Below are positions 24,217-26,099 of a stretch of 26,099 bases of DNA, piece by piece; position 1 is the first letter of the stretch; the number at the start of each line of letters is the position of its first letter. The position numbers were made by a program, and so were the translations under genes. The stretch spans positions 1 to 26,099 of the forward strand of contig JAXGTD010000050.1 of the NCBI GenBank assembly GCA_040775095.1, given 5' to 3'. The DNA comes from JAXGTD01 sp040775095. Its GTDB lineage: Bacteria > Pseudomonadota > Gammaproteobacteria > Chromatiales > Chromatiaceae. Under the pieces are notes generated by a model. That model saw nothing but the letters and a program-made list of their open reading frames with translations. It did no database searches and was not told the DNA's origin.

Positions 24217-25257
24217 ATGGAAGTTCTATCCGTGCTTGTCGTTGTGGCCGTTGCCGTGGTGTTGGTGTTTGACTACACGAACGGGTTTCACGATGCATCG
24301 AACATCATTGCCACGCCCATCGCATCGCGCGCGCTGACCCCGATTCAGGCCGTCGTCATCGTTGCGACGTTCGAGTTTCTCGGGCCGATTCTGGGCGGCA
24401 CCGCGGTGGCGAATACCATCGGCAAGTTTGTCAATCTCGACGACGTGGCCCCCATCCTGTCGGTGAGCGTGATCCTCTGCGGGCTTTCCGGTGCCATCTT
24501 CTGGAACCTGCTGACCTGGTGGTTTGGCATCCCGTCGTCGTCGTCGCATGCGTTGGTTGGCGGTCTGGCCGGTGCCGTGGTCGTCGCGGTCGGTTCCGAC
24601 CACGTTATTTGGGGCTTCTCGCAGCTCTCCGATGGGCATCTCACCGGTGTGACCAAGGTGCTGCTTGCGCTGGTGCTCTCGCCGATCATCGGTTTCTGGG
24701 TCGGTTTCGGCATCCACCGACTGACATTCTTTCTGATGCGAGGCGCCAAACCTGGCGTGAACGTCTTTTTCAAACGCATCCAGATCTTCTCCTGTGCCGG
24801 CCTGGCCTTTGCCCACGGGGCCAACGATGCCCAGAAGAGCATGGGGATCATCACGTTGGTCTTGCTCAATGGCGGATTTCTGTCCACGTTCGACGTCCCG
24901 TTCTGGGTGATCGTCTCCTGCGCCGCGGCCATCACCCTGGGCATTCTGTCCGGGGGTTGGCGCATTGTGCGGACCGTCGGATTTGGCATCTTCAAGGTCC
25001 GTCCGATCCATGCCTTCGACGCCCAACTGACCTCGGCAGCGGTGATCTTCGGCGCCTCCGTGATCGGTGCACCGGTCTCGACCACGCACGTGGTGAGCTC
25101 GTCGCTGATGGGCATCGGCGCCTCGGAACGGCCCAAGGCGGTGCGATGGTCCAAGGCCAAGGAGATCCTCAGCACCTGGATCATCACGATCCCGGGCGCT
25201 GGCTCGGTGTCAGTGCTGACCTATCTGCTCGTGAATCTGCTGTTGGAACTGAATTGA
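24217..25257 (+). CDS. pit: Pit-family inorganic phosphate transporter
   Basis: The 346-residue membrane protein is a PHO4/Pit-family transporter, importing phosphate (often as a metal-phosphate complex) with an ion gradient. The two inverted halves each carry the signature: DYTNGFHDASNIIA (19-32) in the first and HGANDAQKSMGI (200-211) in the second. FGIPSSSSHALVGGLAG (103-119) and GAPVSTTHVVSSSLMGIG (284-301) form the matched substrate-site segments. It is the short bacterial version, about 150 residues shorter than E. coli PitA, and this type is usually paired with a DUF47 protein, as here. ATG 24217 is preceded by GAGGTG at 24201-24206. The in-frame ATG at 23968 would add an Arg-rich non-membrane segment unlike the family. 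The gene may be under PhoB control. Confidence 0.92.
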   Translation: MEVLSVLVVVAVAVVLVFDYTNGFHDASNIIATPIASRALTPIQAVVIVATFEFLGPILGGTAVANTIGKFVNLDDVAPILSVSVILCGLSGAIFWNLLTWWFGIPSSSSHALVGGLAGAVVVAVGSDHVIWGFSQLSDGHLTGVTKVLLALVLSPIIGFWVGFGIHRLTFFLMRGAKPGVNVFFKRIQIFSCAGLAFAHGANDAQKSMGIITLVLLNGGFLSTFDVPFWVIVSCAAAITLGILSGGWRIVRTVGFGIFKVRPIHAFDAQLTSAAVIFGASVIGAPVSTTHVVSSSLMGIGASERPKAVRWSKAKEILSTWIITIPGAGSVSVLTYLLVNLLLELN

Positions 25258-25360
25258 GCGCCTGCCGCAGGCCCGCGGCGAGGTGCGTCACCATCGCCTC
25301 ACTGCTCAGGATCAACCCGAGCCCACGACATCAAACTGATCTGTTTGGAGGAGAACCACA

Positions 25361-26059
25361 ATGAGCGGTAGTTCCAATTCCGCCGTCGCCCAGTTCGTCG
25401 ACCGCGTGTTTCCGCGCATGCCCGACTTCTACGGCCTGATCAATCTGCAGTGCGACCAGATCTGCCGCGCCCTCGATGTGTTCGTGCAGTTCATGGAGAG
25501 CGGTGACACCGCGGCCGGGGAGCGTGTCCGGGCCATGGAAAAGGAGGGCGATGACCTCAAGGCCCGCAATATGGAGATCCTGGGCCGCGCCTTCGCCACG
25601 CCCATGGATCGCGAGGACATCTACCGCGCCATCGTCACCATCGACGAGATCCTGAACTATGCCAAGACCACCGTCCGCGAGGTCGAGGCGCTGGAGATCA
25701 AGCCCGACAAGCATATGGCGGAGATGGCGCGCCTGATCCGTGACGGCAGCGTTGCGCTGCGCGCTGGTTACGCCAAACTCTCCTCCCACCCGACCGAGGC
25801 AGAATCCGACGCCGCCGCGGCGCGCAAGGCCGAGCGCAACACCGAGAAGGTATACCGTGCCGCGTTGGCGGAGCTCTTCCACGCGCAGGACCACATCGAC
25901 GCGCTTGGCAGCAAGGCCAACAATGCCGAGGCGAATGCGATGGCCTACGTGATCGAGGTCTTCAAGCGACGCGAGGTCTACCGGCATCTGTCCAATGGCG
26001 CGGACAGGGTGGAGCACGCCGCGGGGGTATTGCACGACATCGTCGTGCAGATCGCGTGA
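25361..26059 (+). CDS. DUF47 family protein, Pit-associated PhoU-like regulator
   Basis: The 232-residue protein is all alpha-helical and related to PhoU. Family features include FPRMPDFYGLINLQCDQI (17-34), the acidic helix MEKEGDDLKARNMEIL (about 59-74) ending a bundle half, TPMDREDIYRAIVTIDEILNYA (about 79-100) and a C-terminal helix with KRREVYRHLSNGADRVEHAA (about 201-220). DUF47 proteins act in the cytoplasm beside Pit transporters and are thought to regulate their activity, probably through metal-bound helices. GGAGGAG at 25347-25353 lies seven bases before ATG and is the best ribosome-binding site in the window, so abundant translation is likely. It follows pit after 103 bases without an obvious strong terminator and is probably co-transcribed. 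No gene is seen in the last 40 bases. Confidence 0.92.
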   Translation: MSGSSNSAVAQFVDRVFPRMPDFYGLINLQCDQICRALDVFVQFMESGDTAAGERVRAMEKEGDDLKARNMEILGRAFATPMDREDIYRAIVTIDEILNYAKTTVREVEALEIKPDKHMAEMARLIRDGSVALRAGYAKLSSHPTEAESDAAAARKAERNTEKVYRAALAELFHAQDHIDALGSKANNAEANAMAYVIEVFKRREVYRHLSNGADRVEHAAGVLHDIVVQIA

Positions 26060-26099
26060 CGGACAGGGACGCGGGGGCCGGCGCGCCTCGGTTGTGGCA

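Overview
The window is GC-rich, gene-dense chromosomal DNA. FabA, the rpoZ-spoT pair, DUF2782, tandem CNNM/CorC proteins and a single-domain PPK2 together suggest a gammaproteobacterium. A Chromatiales-like (purple sulfur) origin is my guess from overall gene character; nothing here proves it. I saw no tRNA, rRNA, CRISPR array, insertion sequence or phage gene.

Layout. 1-1000: the 3' end of proS, then fabA. 1147-8439: a divergent cluster for a predicted peptide-ligation/modification system. Its minus-strand arm is a circularly permuted ATP-grasp protein, an alpha-E protein and a transglutaminase-like protein, joined by 4-base ATGA overlaps. Its plus-strand arm is one large transglutaminase-DUF2126 (putative amidoligase) fusion. 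8699-11221: rpoZ and spoT, followed by a solitary protein resembling MbcA/ParS/Xre antitoxins. 11902-14662: a PilZ protein facing a TRAP transporter DctQM pair without its binding protein, then a secreted DUF2782 protein. 14906-19009: a short TtcA-like PP-loop ATPase, a 59-residue small protein and two tandem CNNM/CBS/CorC membrane proteins. 19140-20801: a membrane receptor with a duplicated helical (HBM-like) sensor and a HAMP domain but no output domain. 20802-22617: a gene-poor stretch with a 91-residue Lys/Glu-rich protein and a degenerate PilZ-like protein. 22666-26059: a phosphate module of ppk2 (minus strand) diverging from a Pit phosphate transporter and its DUF47 partner (plus strand).

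The best new observation is regulatory. Between ppk2 and pit, the tetramer TGAC occurs five times at exactly 11-base spacing (GTCA on the minus strand), the geometry of PhoB 'Pho box' half-sites. This predicts that polyphosphate kinase, and possibly the Pit/DUF47 system, belongs to the Pho regulon. The other main points of interest are the two-armed amidoligase/ATP-grasp/transglutaminase cluster, the orphan antitoxin-like gene beside spoT, and the output-less HBM-HAMP receptor.
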